Below are positions 9,601 through 22,134 of a stretch of DNA of 64,000 nucleotides, piece after piece (within the stretch, counting starts at the first letter, position 1; every line of letters starts with the position of its first letter). The DNA comes from Antedon bifida. Lineage: Eukaryota > Echinodermata > Crinoidea > Comatulida > Antedonidae. The position numbers and the translations under genes were made by a program. A model generated the notes under the pieces. The model made no database searches and was not told the DNA's origin. It was given only the letters and a program-made list of their open reading frames with translations. Where the stretch lies: the NCBI GenBank assembly GCA_963402885.1, contig OY727094.1:19780501-19844500 (forward strand), in the 5' to 3' direction.

Positions 9601-12510
9601 TTAAGCTATTTTGTGCTCTTTGATGTTTTTGTGTGAAAAATTTTTGTCGAAATGCTTAAATTGGTCTAAAACGTTTTTAAATACGATATTAAGCTATTTT
9701 GTGCCCTTTGATGTTTTTGTGTGAAAAGTTTTATCGAAATGCTCAAAATGGTCTAAAACGGTTTCTAATGTGATTTTAAGCACTTTGATGTTTTTGTGTA
9801 ACCAAGTTTTTTTGAAAATCACAAAATGGTCTAAAATGTCTAAAAATGCGATTTGAAGCTATTCTAAGCACTTTGGTGTTTTTATGTTAACTAGTTTTTT
9901 CAAAAATCACAAAATGGTCTAAAACGTCTCCAAATGCGATTTGAAGCTATTCTAAGCACTTTGGTGTTTTTATGTTAACATATTTTTTCGAAAATCACAA
10001 AATAGTCCAAAATGTCTCCAAATGCGATTTGAAGCTATTCTAAGCACTTTGGTGTTTTTATGTTAACAAGTTTTTTCGAAAATCACAAAATGGTCTAAAA
10101 TGTCTCCAAATGCGATTTGAAGCTATTCTGTACACTTTGGTGTTTTTATGTTAACAAGTTTTTTCGAAAATCACAAAATGGTCTAAAACGTCTCCAAATG
10201 CGATTTGAAGCTATTCTAAGCACTTTGGTGTTTTTATGTTAACAAGGTTTTTCGAAAATCACAAAATGGTCTAAAATGACTAAAAATGCGATTTGAAGCT
10301 ATTCTAAGCACTTTGGTGTTTTTATGTTAACAAGTTTTTTCAAAAATCACAAAATGGTCTAAAACGTTTCCAAATGCGATTTGGAGGTATTCTAAGCACT
10401 TTGATGTTTTTATGTTAACAAGTTTTTTTGAAAATCACAAAATGGTCTAAAACGTCTCCAAATGCGATTTGAAGCTATTCTAAGCACTTCGGTGTTTTTA
10501 TGTTAACATATTTTTTCGAAAATCACAAAATGGTCTAAAATGTCTCCAAATGCGATTTGAAGCTATTCTGTACACTTTGATGTTTTGTGTGAAAATTTTT
10601 TGTCGAAATGCTCAAAATGGTCTAAAACGGTTTCTAATGTGATTTTAAGCATTTTGATATTTTTGTGTAACCAAGTTTTTTTGAAAATCACAAAATGGTC
10701 TAAAACGTCTCCAATTGCGATTTGAAGCTATTCTAAGCACTTTGGTGTTTTTATGTTAACAAGTTTTTTCGAAAATCACAAAATGGTCTAAAACGTCTCC
10801 AAATGCGATTTGAAGCTATTCTAAGCACTTTGGTGTTTTTATGTTAACAAGTTTTTTCGAAAATCACAAAATGGTGTAAAACGTCTCCAAATGCGATTTG
10901 AAGCTATTCTAAGCACTTTGGTGTTTTTATGTTAACAAGGTTTTTCGAAAATCACAAAATGGTCTAAAACGTCTCCAAATGCGATTTGAAGCTATTCTAA
11001 GCACTTTGGTGTTTTTATGTTAACAAGTTTTTTCGAAAATCACAAAATGGTCTAAAACGTCTCCAAATTCGATTTGAAGCTATTCTAAGCACTTTGGTGT
11101 TTTTATTTTAACAAGTTTTTTCGAAAATCACAAAATGGTCTAAAACGTCTCCAAATGCGATTTGAAGCTATTCTGTACACTTTGATGTTTTTATGTTAAC
11201 AAGTTTTTTAGAAAATCACAAAATGGTCTAAAACGTCTCCAAATGCGATTTGAAGCTATTCTAAGCACTTTGGTGTTTTTATGTTAACATGTTTTTTCGA
11301 AAATCACAAAATGGTCTAAAATGTCTAAAAATGCGATTTGAAGCTATTCTAAGCACTTTGGTTTTTTTTATGTTAACAAGTTTTTTCAAAAATCACAAAA
11401 TGGTCTAAAACGTCTCCAAATGCGATTTGAAGCTATTCTAAGCACTTTGGTGTTTTTATGTTAACATATTTTTTCGAAAATCACAAAATGGTCTAAAATG
11501 TCTCCAAATGCGATTTGAAGCTATTCTGTACACTTTGATGTTTTGTGTGAAAAATTTTTGTCGAAATGCTCAAATTGGTCTAAAACGTTTTTAAATACGA
11601 TATTAAGCTATTTTGTGCCCTTTGATGTTTTTGTGTGAAAAGTTTTATCGAAATGCTCAAAATGGTCTAAAACGGTTTCTAATGTGATTTTAAGCATTTT
11701 GATATTTTTGTGTAACCAAGTTTTTTTGAAAATCACAAAATTGTCTAAAACGTCTCCAAATGCGATTTGAAGCTATTCTAAGCACTTTGGTGTTTTTATG
11801 TTAACAAATTTTTTCGCAAATCACAAAATGGTCTAAAACGTCTCCAAATGCGATTTGAAGCTATTCTAAGCACTTTGGTGTTTTTATGTTAACAAGTTTT
11901 TTCGAAAATCACAAAATGGTCTAAAATGTCTCCAAATGCGATTTGAAGCTATTTTGTACACTTTGATGTTTTGTGTGAAAAATTTTTGTCGAAATGCTCA
12001 AAATGGTCTAAAACGTTTTTAAATACGATATTAAGCTATTTTGTGCTCTTTGATGTTTTTGTGTGAAAAATTTTTGTCGAAATGCTCAAAATGGTCTAAA
12101 ACGTTTTTAAATACGATATTAAGCTATTTTGTGTCCTTTTATGTTTTTGTGTGAAAAGTTTTATCGAAATGCTCAAAATGGTCTAAAACGGTTTCTAATG
12201 TGAATTTAAGCACTTTGACGTTTTTGTGTAACCAAGTTTTTTTGAAAATCACAAAATGGTCTAAAACGTCTCCAAATGCGATTTGAAGCTATTCTGTACA
12301 CTTTGACATTTTTATGTTAAAAAGTTTTTTCGAAATTCACAAAATGGTCTAAAACGTCTCCAAATGCGATTTGAAGCTATTCTTAGCACTTTGGTGTATA
12401 AATGTTAACAAGTTTTTTGGAAAATCACAAAATGGTCTAAAACGTCTCCAAATGCGATTTGAAGCTATTCTAAGCACTTTGATGTTTTTATGTTAACAAG
12501 TTTTTTCGAA

Positions 12511-13995
12511 AATCACAAAATGGTCTAAAATGTCTCCAAATGCGATTTGAAGCTATTCTGTACACTTTGATGTTTTGTGTGAAAATTTTTTGTCGAAATG
12601 CTCAAAATGGTCTAAAACGGTTTCTAATGTGATTTTAAGCATTTTGATATTTTTGTGTAACCAAGTTTTTTTGAAAATCACAAAATGGTCTAAAACGTCT
12701 CCAAATGCGATTTGAAGCTATTCTAAGCACTTTGGTGTTTTTATGTTAACAAGTTTTTTCGAAAATCACAAAATGGTCTAAAATGTCTCCAAATGCGATT
12801 TGAAGCTATTCTGTACACTTTGATGTTTTGTGTGAAAAGTTTTGTCGAAATGTTCAAAATGGTCTAAAACGGTTTCTAATGTGATTTTAAGCACTTTGAT
12901 GTTTTTGTGTAACCAAGTTTCATCGAAATCCTCAAAATGGTCTAAAACGTCTCCAAATGCGATTTGAAGCTATTCTAAGCACTTTGGTGTTTTTATGTTA
13001 ACAAGTTTTTTCGAAAATCACAAAATGCTCTAAAATGTCTGCAAATGCGATTTGAAGCTATTCTGTACACTTTGATGTTTTGTGTGAAAATTTTTTGTCG
13101 AAATGCTCAAAATGGTCTAAAACGGTTTCTAATGTGATTTTAAGCATTTTGATATTTTTGTGTAACCAAGTTTTTTTGAAAATCACAAAATGGTCTAAAA
13201 CGTCTCCAAATGCGATTTGAAGCTATTCTAAGCACTTTGGTGTTTTTATGTTAACAAGTTTTTTCGAAAATCACAAAATGGTCTAAAATGTCTCCAAATG
13301 CGATTTGAAGCTATTCTGTACACTTTGATGTTTTGTGTGAAAAGTTTTGTCGAAATGTTCAAAATGGTCTAAAACGGTTTCTAATGTGATTTTAAGCACT
13401 TTGATGTTTTTGTGTAACCAAGTTTCATCGAAATCCTCAAAATGGTCTAAAACGTCTCCAAATGCGATTTGAAGCTATTCTAAGCACTTTGATGTTTTTA
13501 TGTTAACAAGGTTTTTCGAAAATCACAAAATGGTCTAAAACGTCTCCAAATGCGATTTGAAGCTATTCTAAGCACTTTGGTGTTTTTATGTTAACAAGTT
13601 TTTTCGAAAATCAAAAAATGGTCTAAAACGTCTCCAAATGCGATTTGAAGCTATTCTAAGCACTTTGGTGTTTTTATGTTAACAAGTTTTTTCGAAAATC
13701 ACAAAATGGTCTAAAATGTCTCCAAATGCGATTTGAAGCTATTCTGTACACTTTGATGTTTTATGTGAAAAGTTTTGTCGAAATGCTCAAAATGGTCTAA
13801 AACGGTTTCTAATGTGATATTAAGCACTTTGATGTTTTTGTGTAACCAAGTTTCATCGAAATCCTCAACATGGTCTAAAACGTCTCCAAATGCGATTTGA
13901 AGCTATTCTAAGCACTTTGGTGTTTTTATGTTAACAATTTTTTTCGAAAATCACAAAATGGTCTAAAACGTTTTTAAATACGATATTAAGCTATT
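12511..13995 (+). repeat. Higher-order block, copy 1 (partner 17074-18558)
   Basis: Rare variants are shared at a constant offset of 4563 bp: CTAAAATGTCTGCAAATG (13031 and 17594) and CCTCAACATGG (13863 and 18426). Order and spacing of monomers match. The copies diverge just after 13995, where this copy has GTGTCCTTTTATG and the partner has GTGCCCTTTGATG. Ends are approximate. Confidence 0.8.
12541..13487 (+). repeat. 505-bp hexamer higher-order unit, nearly two tandem copies
   Basis: Sequence from 12541 repeats from 13046 with the same monomer order D'-C'-A-D-C-A. It shows no difference I can see for about 440 bp, until TTTGGTG at about 12982 corresponds to TTTGATG at about 13487. D' has GAAAATTTTTTG and C' has CATTTTGATATTTTTG; D has the TGTTC variant and C has CATCGAAATCC. 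Six monomers add to 505 bp. Confidence 0.85.
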
Positions 13996-14700
13996 TTGTG
14001 TCCTTTTATGTTTTTGTGTGAAAAGTTTAATCGAAATGCTCAAAATGGTCTAAAACGGTTTCTAATGTGAATTTAAGCACTTTGATGTTTTTGTGTAACC
14101 AAGTTTTTTTGAAAATCACAAAATGGTCTAAAACGTCTCCAAATGCGATTTGAAGCTATTCTGTACACTTTGATATTTTTATGTTAAAAAGTTTTTTCGA
14201 AATTCACAAAATGGTCTAAAACGTCTCCAAATGCGATTTGAAGCTATTCTTAGCACTTTGGTGTATAAATGTTAACAAGTTTTTTTGAAAATAACAAAAT
14301 GGTCTAAAACGTCTCCAAATGCGATTTAAAGCTATTCTAAGCACTTTGGTGTTTTTATGTTAACAAATTTTGACGAAAATCACAAAATGGTCTAAAACGT
14401 CTCCAAATGCGATTTGAAGCTATTCTGTACCCTTTGATGTTTTTATGTTAACAAGTTTTTTCGAAAATCACAAAATGGTCTAAAACGTCTCCAAATGCGA
14501 TTTGAAGCTATTCTAAGCACTTTGGTGTTTTTATGTTAACAAGTTTTTTCGAAAATCACAAAATGGTCTAAAATGTCTCCAAATGCGATTTGAAGCTATT
14601 CTGTACACTTTGATGTTTTGTGTGAAAAGTTTTGTCGAAATGCTCAAAATGGTCTAAAACGGTTTTTAATGTGATTTTAAGCACTTTGATGTTTTTGTGT

Positions 14701-14900
14701 NNNNNNNNNNNNNNNNNNNNNNNNNNNNNNNNNNNNNNNNNNNNNNNNNNNNNNNNNNNNNNNNNNNNNNNNNNNNNNNNNNNNNNNNNNNNNNNNNNNN
14801 NNNNNNNNNNNNNNNNNNNNNNNNNNNNNNNNNNNNNNNNNNNNNNNNNNNNNNNNNNNNNNNNNNNNNNNNNNNNNNNNNNNNNNNNNNNNNNNNNNNN
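14701..14900. other. Assembly gap, exactly 200 N
   Basis: The gap splits a C-type monomer between TTTTTGTGT and AACCAAGTTTCATCG. Joining the two flanks directly gives a normal monomer, identical at the junction to uninterrupted copies such as 8036-8060. The 200-N length is therefore a placeholder: the true missing length is either close to zero or a whole number of repeat units. Confidence 0.9.
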
Positions 14901-17073
14901 AACCAAGTTTCATCGAAATCCTCAAAATGGTCTAAAACGTCTCCAAATGCGATTTGAAGCTATTCTAAGCACTTTGGTGTTTTTATGTTAACAAGTTTTT
15001 TCGAAAATCACAAAATGCTCTAAAATGTCTCCAAATGCGATTTGAAGCTATTCTAAGCACTTTGGTGTTTTTATGTTAACAAGTTTTTTCGAAAATCACA
15101 AAATGGTCTAAAACGTCTCCAAATGCGATTTGAAGCTATTCTAAGCACTTTGATGTTTTTATGTTAACAAGGTTTTTCGAAAATCACAAAATGGTCTAAA
15201 ACGTCTCCAAATGCGATTTGAAGCTATTCTAAGCACTTTGGTGTTTTTATGTTAACAAGTTTTTTCGAAAATCAAAAAATGGTCTAAAACGTCTCCAAAT
15301 GCGATTTGAAGCTATTCTAAGCACTTTGGTGTTTTTATGTTAACAAGTTTTTTCGAAAATCACAAAATGGTCTAAAATGTCTCCAAATGCGATTTGAAGC
15401 TATTCTAAGCACTTTGGTGTTTTTATGTTAACAAGTTTTTTCAAAAATCACAAAATGGTCTAAAACGTTTTTAAATACGATATTAAGCTATTTTGTGCTC
15501 TTTGATGTTTTTGTGTAAAAAATTTTTGTCGAAATGCTCAAAATGGTCTAAAACGTTTTTAAATACGATATTAAGCTATTTTGTGTCCTTTTATGTATTT
15601 GTGTGAAAAGTTTAATCGAAATGCTCAAAATGGTCTAAAACGGTTTCTAATGTGAATTTAAGCATTTTGATGTTTTTGTGTAACCAAGTTTTTTTGAAAA
15701 TCACAAAATGGTCTAAAACGTCTCCAAATGCGATTTGAAGCTATTCTGTACACTTTGATGTTTTTATGTTAAAAAGTTTTTTCGAAAATCACAAAATGGT
15801 CTAAAACGTCTCCAAATGCGATTTGAAGCTATTCTTAGCACTTTGGTGTTTTTATGTTAACAAGTTTTTCCAAAATCACAAAATGGTCTAAAACGTCTCC
15901 AAATGCGATTTGAAGCTATTCTAAGCACTTTGATGTTTTTATGTTAACAAGTTTTTCGAAAATCACAAAATGGTCTAAAACGTCTCCAAATGCGATTTGA
16001 AGCTATTCTAAGCACTTTGGTGTTTTTATGTTAACAAGTTTTTTCGAAAATGACAAAATGGTCTAAAACGTCTCCAAATGCGATTTGAAGCTATTCTAAG
16101 CACTTTGGTGTTTTTATGTTAACAAGTTTTTTCGAAAATCACAAAATGGTCTAAAACGTCTCCAAATGCGATTTGAAGCTATTCTAAGCACTTTGGTGTT
16201 TTTATGTTAACAAGGTTTTTCGAAAATCATAAAATGGTCTAAAATGTCTAAAAATGCGATTTGAAGCTATTCTAAGCACTTTGGTGTTTTTATGTTAACT
16301 AGTTTTTTCAAAAATCACAAAATGGTCTAAAACGTCTCCAAATGCGATTTGAAGCTATTCTAAGCACTTTGGTGTTTTTATGTTAACATATTTTTTCGAA
16401 AATCACAAAATGGTCCAAAATGTCTCCAAATGCGATTTGAAGCTATTCTAAGCACTTTGGTGTTTTTATGTTAACAAGTTTTTTCGAAAATCACAAAATG
16501 GTCTAAAACGTCTCCAAATGCGATTTGAAGCTATTCTAAGCACTTTGGTGTTTTTATGTTAACAAGTTTTTTCGAAAATCACAAAATGGTCTAAAATGTC
16601 TCCAAATGCGATTTGAAGCTATTCTAAGCACTTTGGTGTTTTTATGTTAAAAACGTCTCCAAATGCGATTTGAAGCTATTCTAAGCACTTTGGTGTTTTT
16701 ATGTTAACAAGTTTTTTCGAAAATCACAAAATGGTCTAAAACGTCTCCAAATGCGATTTGAAGCTATTCTAAGCACTTTGGTGTTTTTATGTTAACAAGG
16801 TTTTTCGAAAATCACAAAATGGTCTAAAATGACTAAAAATGCGATTTGAAGCTATTCTAAGCACTTTGGTGTTTTTATGTTAACAAGTTTTTTCAAAAAT
16901 CACAAAATGGTCTAAAACGTTTCCAAATGCGATTTGAAGCTATTCTAAGCACTTTGATGTTTTTATGTTAACAAGTTTTTTTGAAAATCACAAAATGGTC
17001 TAAAACGTCTCCAAATGCGATTTGAAGCTATTCTAAGCACTTCGGTGTTTTTATGTTAACATATTTTTTCGAA

Positions 17074-18558
17074 AATCACAAAATGGTCTAAAATGTCTCC
17101 AAATGCGATTTGAAGCTATTCTGTACACTTTGATGTTTTGTGTGAAAATTTTTTGTCGAAATGCTCAAAATGGTCTAAAACGGTTTCTAATGTGATTTTA
17201 AGCATTTTGATATTTTTGTGTAACCAAGTTTTTTTGAAAATCACAAAATGGTCTAAAACGTCTCCAAATGCGATTTGAAGCTATTCTAAGCACTTTGGTG
17301 TTTTTATGTTAACAAGTTTTTTCGAAAATCACAAAATGGTCTAAAATGTCTCCAAATGCGATTTGAAGCTATTCTGTACACTTTGATGTTTTGTGTGAAA
17401 AGTTTTGTCGAAATGTTCAAAATGGTCTAAAACGGTTTCTAATGTGATTTTAAGCACTTTGATGTTTTTGTGTAACCAAGTTTCATCGAAATCCTCAAAA
17501 TGGTCTAAAACGTCTCCAAATGCGATTTGAAGCTATTCTAAGCACTTTGGTGTTTTTATGTTAACAAGTTTTTTCGAAAATCACAAAATGCTCTAAAATG
17601 TCTGCAAATGCGATTTGAAGCTATTCTGTACACTTTGATGTTTTGTGTGAAAATTTTTTGTCGAAATGCTCAAAATGGTCTAAAACGGTTTCTAATGTGA
17701 TTTTAAGCATTTTGATATTTTTGTGTAACCAAGTTTTTTTGAAAATCACAAAATGGTCTAAAACGTCTCCAAATGCGATTTGAAGCTATTCTAAGCACTT
17801 TGGTGTTTTTATGTTAACAAGTTTTTTCGAAAATCACAAAATGGTCTAAAATGTCTCCAAATGCGATTTGAAGCTATTCTGTACACTTTGATGTTTTGTG
17901 TGAAAAGTTTTGTCGAAATGTTCAAAATGGTCTAAAACGGTTTCTAATGTGATTTTAAGCACTTTGATGTTTTTGTGTAACCAAGTTTCATCGAAATCCT
18001 CAAAATGGTCTAAAACGTCTCCAAATGCGATTTGAAGCTATTCTAAGCACTTTGATGTTTTTATGTTAACAAGGTTTTTCGAAAATCACAAAATGGTCTA
18101 AAACGTCTCCAAATGCGATTTGAAGCTATTCTAAGCACTTTGGTGTTTTTATGTTAACAAGTTTTTTCGAAAATCAAAAAATGGTCTAAAACGTCTCCAA
18201 ATGCGATTTGAAGCTATTCTAAGCACTTTGGTGTTTTTATGTTAACAAGTTTTTTCGAAAATCACAAAATGGTCTAAAATGTCTCCAAATGCGATTTGAA
18301 GCTATTCTGTACACTTTGATGTTTTATGTGAAAAGTTTTGTCGAAATGCTCAAAATGGTCTAAAACGGTTTCTAATGTGATATTAAGCACTTTGATGTTT
18401 TTGTGTAACCAAGTTTCATCGAAATCCTCAACATGGTCTAAAACGTCTCCAAATGCGATTTGAAGCTATTCTAAGCACTTTGGTGTTTTTATGTTAACAA
18501 TTTTTTTCGAAAATCACAAAATGGTCTAAAACGTTTTTAAATACGATATTAAGCTATT
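17074..18558 (+). repeat. Higher-order block, copy 2 (partner 12511-13995)
   Basis: Same monomer order and private variants as 12511-13995, at offset 4563, including the TGTCTGCAAATG and CCTCAACATGG markers. It then continues differently, into GTGCCCTTTGATG. Confidence 0.8.
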
Positions 18559-18849
18559 TTGTGCCCTTTGATGTTTTTGTGTGAAAAGTTTTATCGAAAT
18601 GCTCAAAATGGTCTAAAACGGTTTCTAATGTGAATTTAAGCACTTTGATGTTTTTGTGTAACCAAGTTTTTTTGAAAATCACAAAATGGTCTAAAACGTC
18701 TCCAAATGCGATTTGAAGCTATTCTAAGCACTTTGGTGTTTTTTTGTTAACATGTTTTTTCGAAAATCACAAAAAGGTCTAAAACGTCTCCAAATGCGAT
18801 TTGACGCTATTCTAAGCACTTTGGTGTTTTTATGTTAACAAGTTTTTTC

Positions 18850-20260
18850 GAAAATCACAAAATGGTCTAAAATGTCTCCAAATGCGATTTGAAGCTATTC
18901 TGTACACTTTGGTGTTTTTATGTTAACAAGTTTTTTCGAAAATCACAAAATGGTCTAAAACGTCTCCAAATGCGATTTGAAGCTATTATAAGCACTTTGG
19001 TGTTTTTATGTTAACAAGGTTTTTCGAAAATCACAAAATGGTCTAAAATGACTAAAAATGCGATTTGAAGCTATTCTAAGCACTTTGGTGTTTTTATGTT
19101 AACAAGTTTTTTCAAAAATCACAAAATGGTCTAAAACGTCTCCAAATGCGATTTGAAGCTATTCTAAGCACTTTGATGTTTTTATGTTAACAAGTTTTTT
19201 TGAAAATCACAAAATGGTCTAAAACGTCTCCAAATGCGATTTGAAGCTATTCTAAGCACTTCGGTGTTTTTATGTTAACATGTTTTTTCGAAAATCACAA
19301 AATGGTCTAAAATGTCTCCAAATGCGATTTGAAGCTATTCTGTACACTTTGATGTTTTGTGTGAAAATTTTTTGTCGAAATGCTCAAAATGGTCTAAAAC
19401 GGTTTCTAATGTGATTTTAAGCATTTTGATATTTTTGTGTAACCAAGTTTTTTTGAAAATCACAAAATGGTCTAAAACGTCTCCAAATGCGATTTGAAGC
19501 AATTCTAAGCACTTTGGTGTTTTTATGTTAACAAGTTTTTTCGAAAATCACAAAATGGTCTAAAATGTCTCCAAATGCGATTTGAAGCTATTCTGTACAC
19601 TTTGATGTTTTGTGTGAAAAGTTTTGTCGAAATGTTCAAAATGGTCTAAAACGGTTTCTAATGTGATTTTAAGCACTTTGATGTTTTTGTGTAACCAAGT
19701 TTCATCGAAATCCTCAAAATGGTCTAAAACGTCTCCAAATGCGATTTGAAGCTATTCTAAGCACTTTGGTGTTTTTATGTTAACAAGTTTTTTCGAAAAT
19801 CACAAAATGCTCTAAAATGTCTCCAAATGCGATTTGAAGCTATTCTAAGCACTTTGGTGTTTTTATGTTAACAAGTTTTTTCGAAAATCACAAAATGGTC
19901 TAAAACGTCTCCAAATGCGATTTGAAGCTATTCTAAGCACTTTGGTGTTTTTATGTTAACAAGTTTTTTCGAAAATCACAAAATGGTCTAAAACGTCTCC
20001 AAATGCGATTTGAAGCTATTCTAAGCACTTTGGTGTTTTTATGTTAACAAGTTTTTTCGAAAATCACAAAATGGTCTAAAATGTCTCCAAATGCAATTTT
20101 ATGTGAAAAGTTTTGTCGAAATGCTCAAAATGGTCTAAAACGGTTTCTAATGTGATTTTAAGCACTTTGATGTTTTTGTGTAACCAAGTTTCATCGAAAT
20201 CCTCAAAATGGTCTAAAACGTCTCCAAATGCGATTTGAAGCTATTCTAAGCACTTTGGTG
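18850..20260 (+). repeat. Higher-order block, copy 1 (partner 20724-22134)
   Basis: Shares AGCTATTATAAGCAC (18981 and 20855) and a truncated D monomer (20091 and 21965) with its partner at offset 1874. The same two markers, again 1110 bp apart, occur at 57144/58254 and 61360/62470, so this block exists in at least four places in the window. Confidence 0.82.
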
Positions 20261-20723
20261 TTTTTTTGTTAACATGTTTTTTCGAAAATCACAAAAAGGT
20301 CTAAAACGTCTCCAAATGCGATTTGAAGCTATTCTAAGCACTTTGGTGTTTTTATGTTAACAAGTTTTTTCGAAAATCACAAAATGGTCTAAAACGTCTC
20401 CAAATGCGATTTGAAGCTATTCTAAGCACTTTGGTGTTTTTATGTTAACAAGGTTTTTCGAAAATCATAAAATGGTCTAAAATGTCTAAAAATGCGATTT
20501 GAAGCTATTCTAAGCACTTTGGTGTTTTTATGTTAACTAGTTTTTTCAAAAATCACAAAATGGTCTAAAACGTCTCCAAATGCGATTTGAAGCTATTCTA
20601 AGCACTTTGGTGTTTTTATGTTAACATATTTTTTCGAAAATCACAAAATGGTCTAAAATGTCTCCAAATGCGATTTGAAGCTATTCTAAGCACTTTGGTG
20701 TTTTTATGTTAACAAGTTTTTTC

Positions 20724-22134
20724 GAAAATCACAAAATGGTCTAAAATGTCTCCAAATGCGATTTGAAGCTATTCTGTACACTTTGGTGTTTTTATGTTAA
20801 CAAGTTTTTTCGAAAATCACAAAATGGTCTAAAACGTCTCCAAATGCGATTTGAAGCTATTATAAGCACTTTGGTGTTTTTATGTTAACAAGGTTTTTCG
20901 AAAATCACAAAATGGTCTAAAATGACTAAAAATGCGATTTGAAGCTATTCTAAGCACTTTGGTGTTTTTATGTTAACAAGTTTTTTCAAAAATCACAAAA
21001 TGGTCTAAAACGTCTCCAAATGCGATTTGAAGCTATTCTAAGCACTTTGATGTTTTTATGTTAACAAGTTTTTTTGAAAATCACAAAATGGTCTAAAACG
21101 TCTCCAAATGCGATTTGAAGCTATTCTAAGCACTTCGGTGTTTTTATGTTAACATGTTTTTTCGAAAATCACAAAATGGTCTAAAATGTCTCCAAATGCG
21201 ATTTGAAGCTATTCTGTACACTTTGATGTTTTGTGTGAAAATTTTTTGTCGAAATGCTCAAAATGGTCTAAAACGGTTTCTAATGTGATTTTAAGCATTT
21301 TGATATTTTTGTGTAACCAAGTTTTTTTGAAAATCACAAAATGGTCTAAAACGTCTCCAAATGCGATTTGAAGCAATTCTAAGCACTTTGGTGTTTTTAT
21401 GTTAACAAGTTTTTTCGAAAATCACAAAATGGTCTAAAATGTCTCCAAATGCGATTTGAAGCTATTCTGTACACTTTGATGTTTTGTGTGAAAAGTTTTG
21501 TCGAAATGTTCAAAATGGTCTAAAACGGTTTCTAATGTGATTTTAAGCACTTTGATGTTTTTGTGTAACCAAGTTTCATCGAAATCCTCAAAATGGTCTA
21601 AAACGTCTCCAAATGCGATTTGAAGCTATTCTAAGCACTTTGGTGTTTTTATGTTAACAAGTTTTTTCGAAAATCACAAAATGCTCTAAAATGTCTCCAA
21701 ATGCGATTTGAAGCTATTCTAAGCACTTTGGTGTTTTTATGTTAACAAGTTTTTTCGAAAATCACAAAATGGTCTAAAACGTCTCCAAATGCGATTTGAA
21801 GCTATTCTAAGCACTTTGGTGTTTTTATGTTAACAAGTTTTTTCGAAAATCACAAAATGGTCTAAAACGTCTCCAAATGCGATTTGAAGCTATTCTAAGC
21901 ACTTTGGTGTTTTTATGTTAACAAGTTTTTTCGAAAATCACAAAATGGTCTAAAATGTCTCCAAATGCGATTTTATGTGAAAAGTTTTGTCGAAATGCTC
22001 AAAATGGTCTAAAACGGTTTCTAATGTGATTTTAAGCACTTTGATGTTTTTGTGTAACCAAGTTTCATCGAAATCCTCAAAATGGTCTAAAACGTCTCCA
22101 AATGCGATTTGAAGCTATTCTAAGCACTTTGGTG
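20724..22134 (+). repeat. Higher-order block, copy 2 (partner 18850-20260)
   Basis: Offset 1874 from the first copy. It carries the intact ATGCGATTTTATGTG junction, where copy 1 has a single change (ATGCAATTTTATGTG). Confidence 0.82.

Larger units (their letters stand above)
9601..14700 (+). repeat. Satellite array, segment 2
   Basis: Continues the B-type monomer interrupted by the MITE, then A, B, C and D monomers. It contains the clearest short higher-order unit (505 bp, annotated separately) and the first copy of a block that recurs 4563 bp downstream. It ends at an N gap inside a C-type monomer, after TTTTTGTGT. No gene visible. Confidence 0.97.

Noticed and set aside
14568..14991. Four open reading frames overlapping 14568-14991 on both strands
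   Set aside because: They consist mostly of unknown residues translated from the 200-N gap; flanks are satellite.
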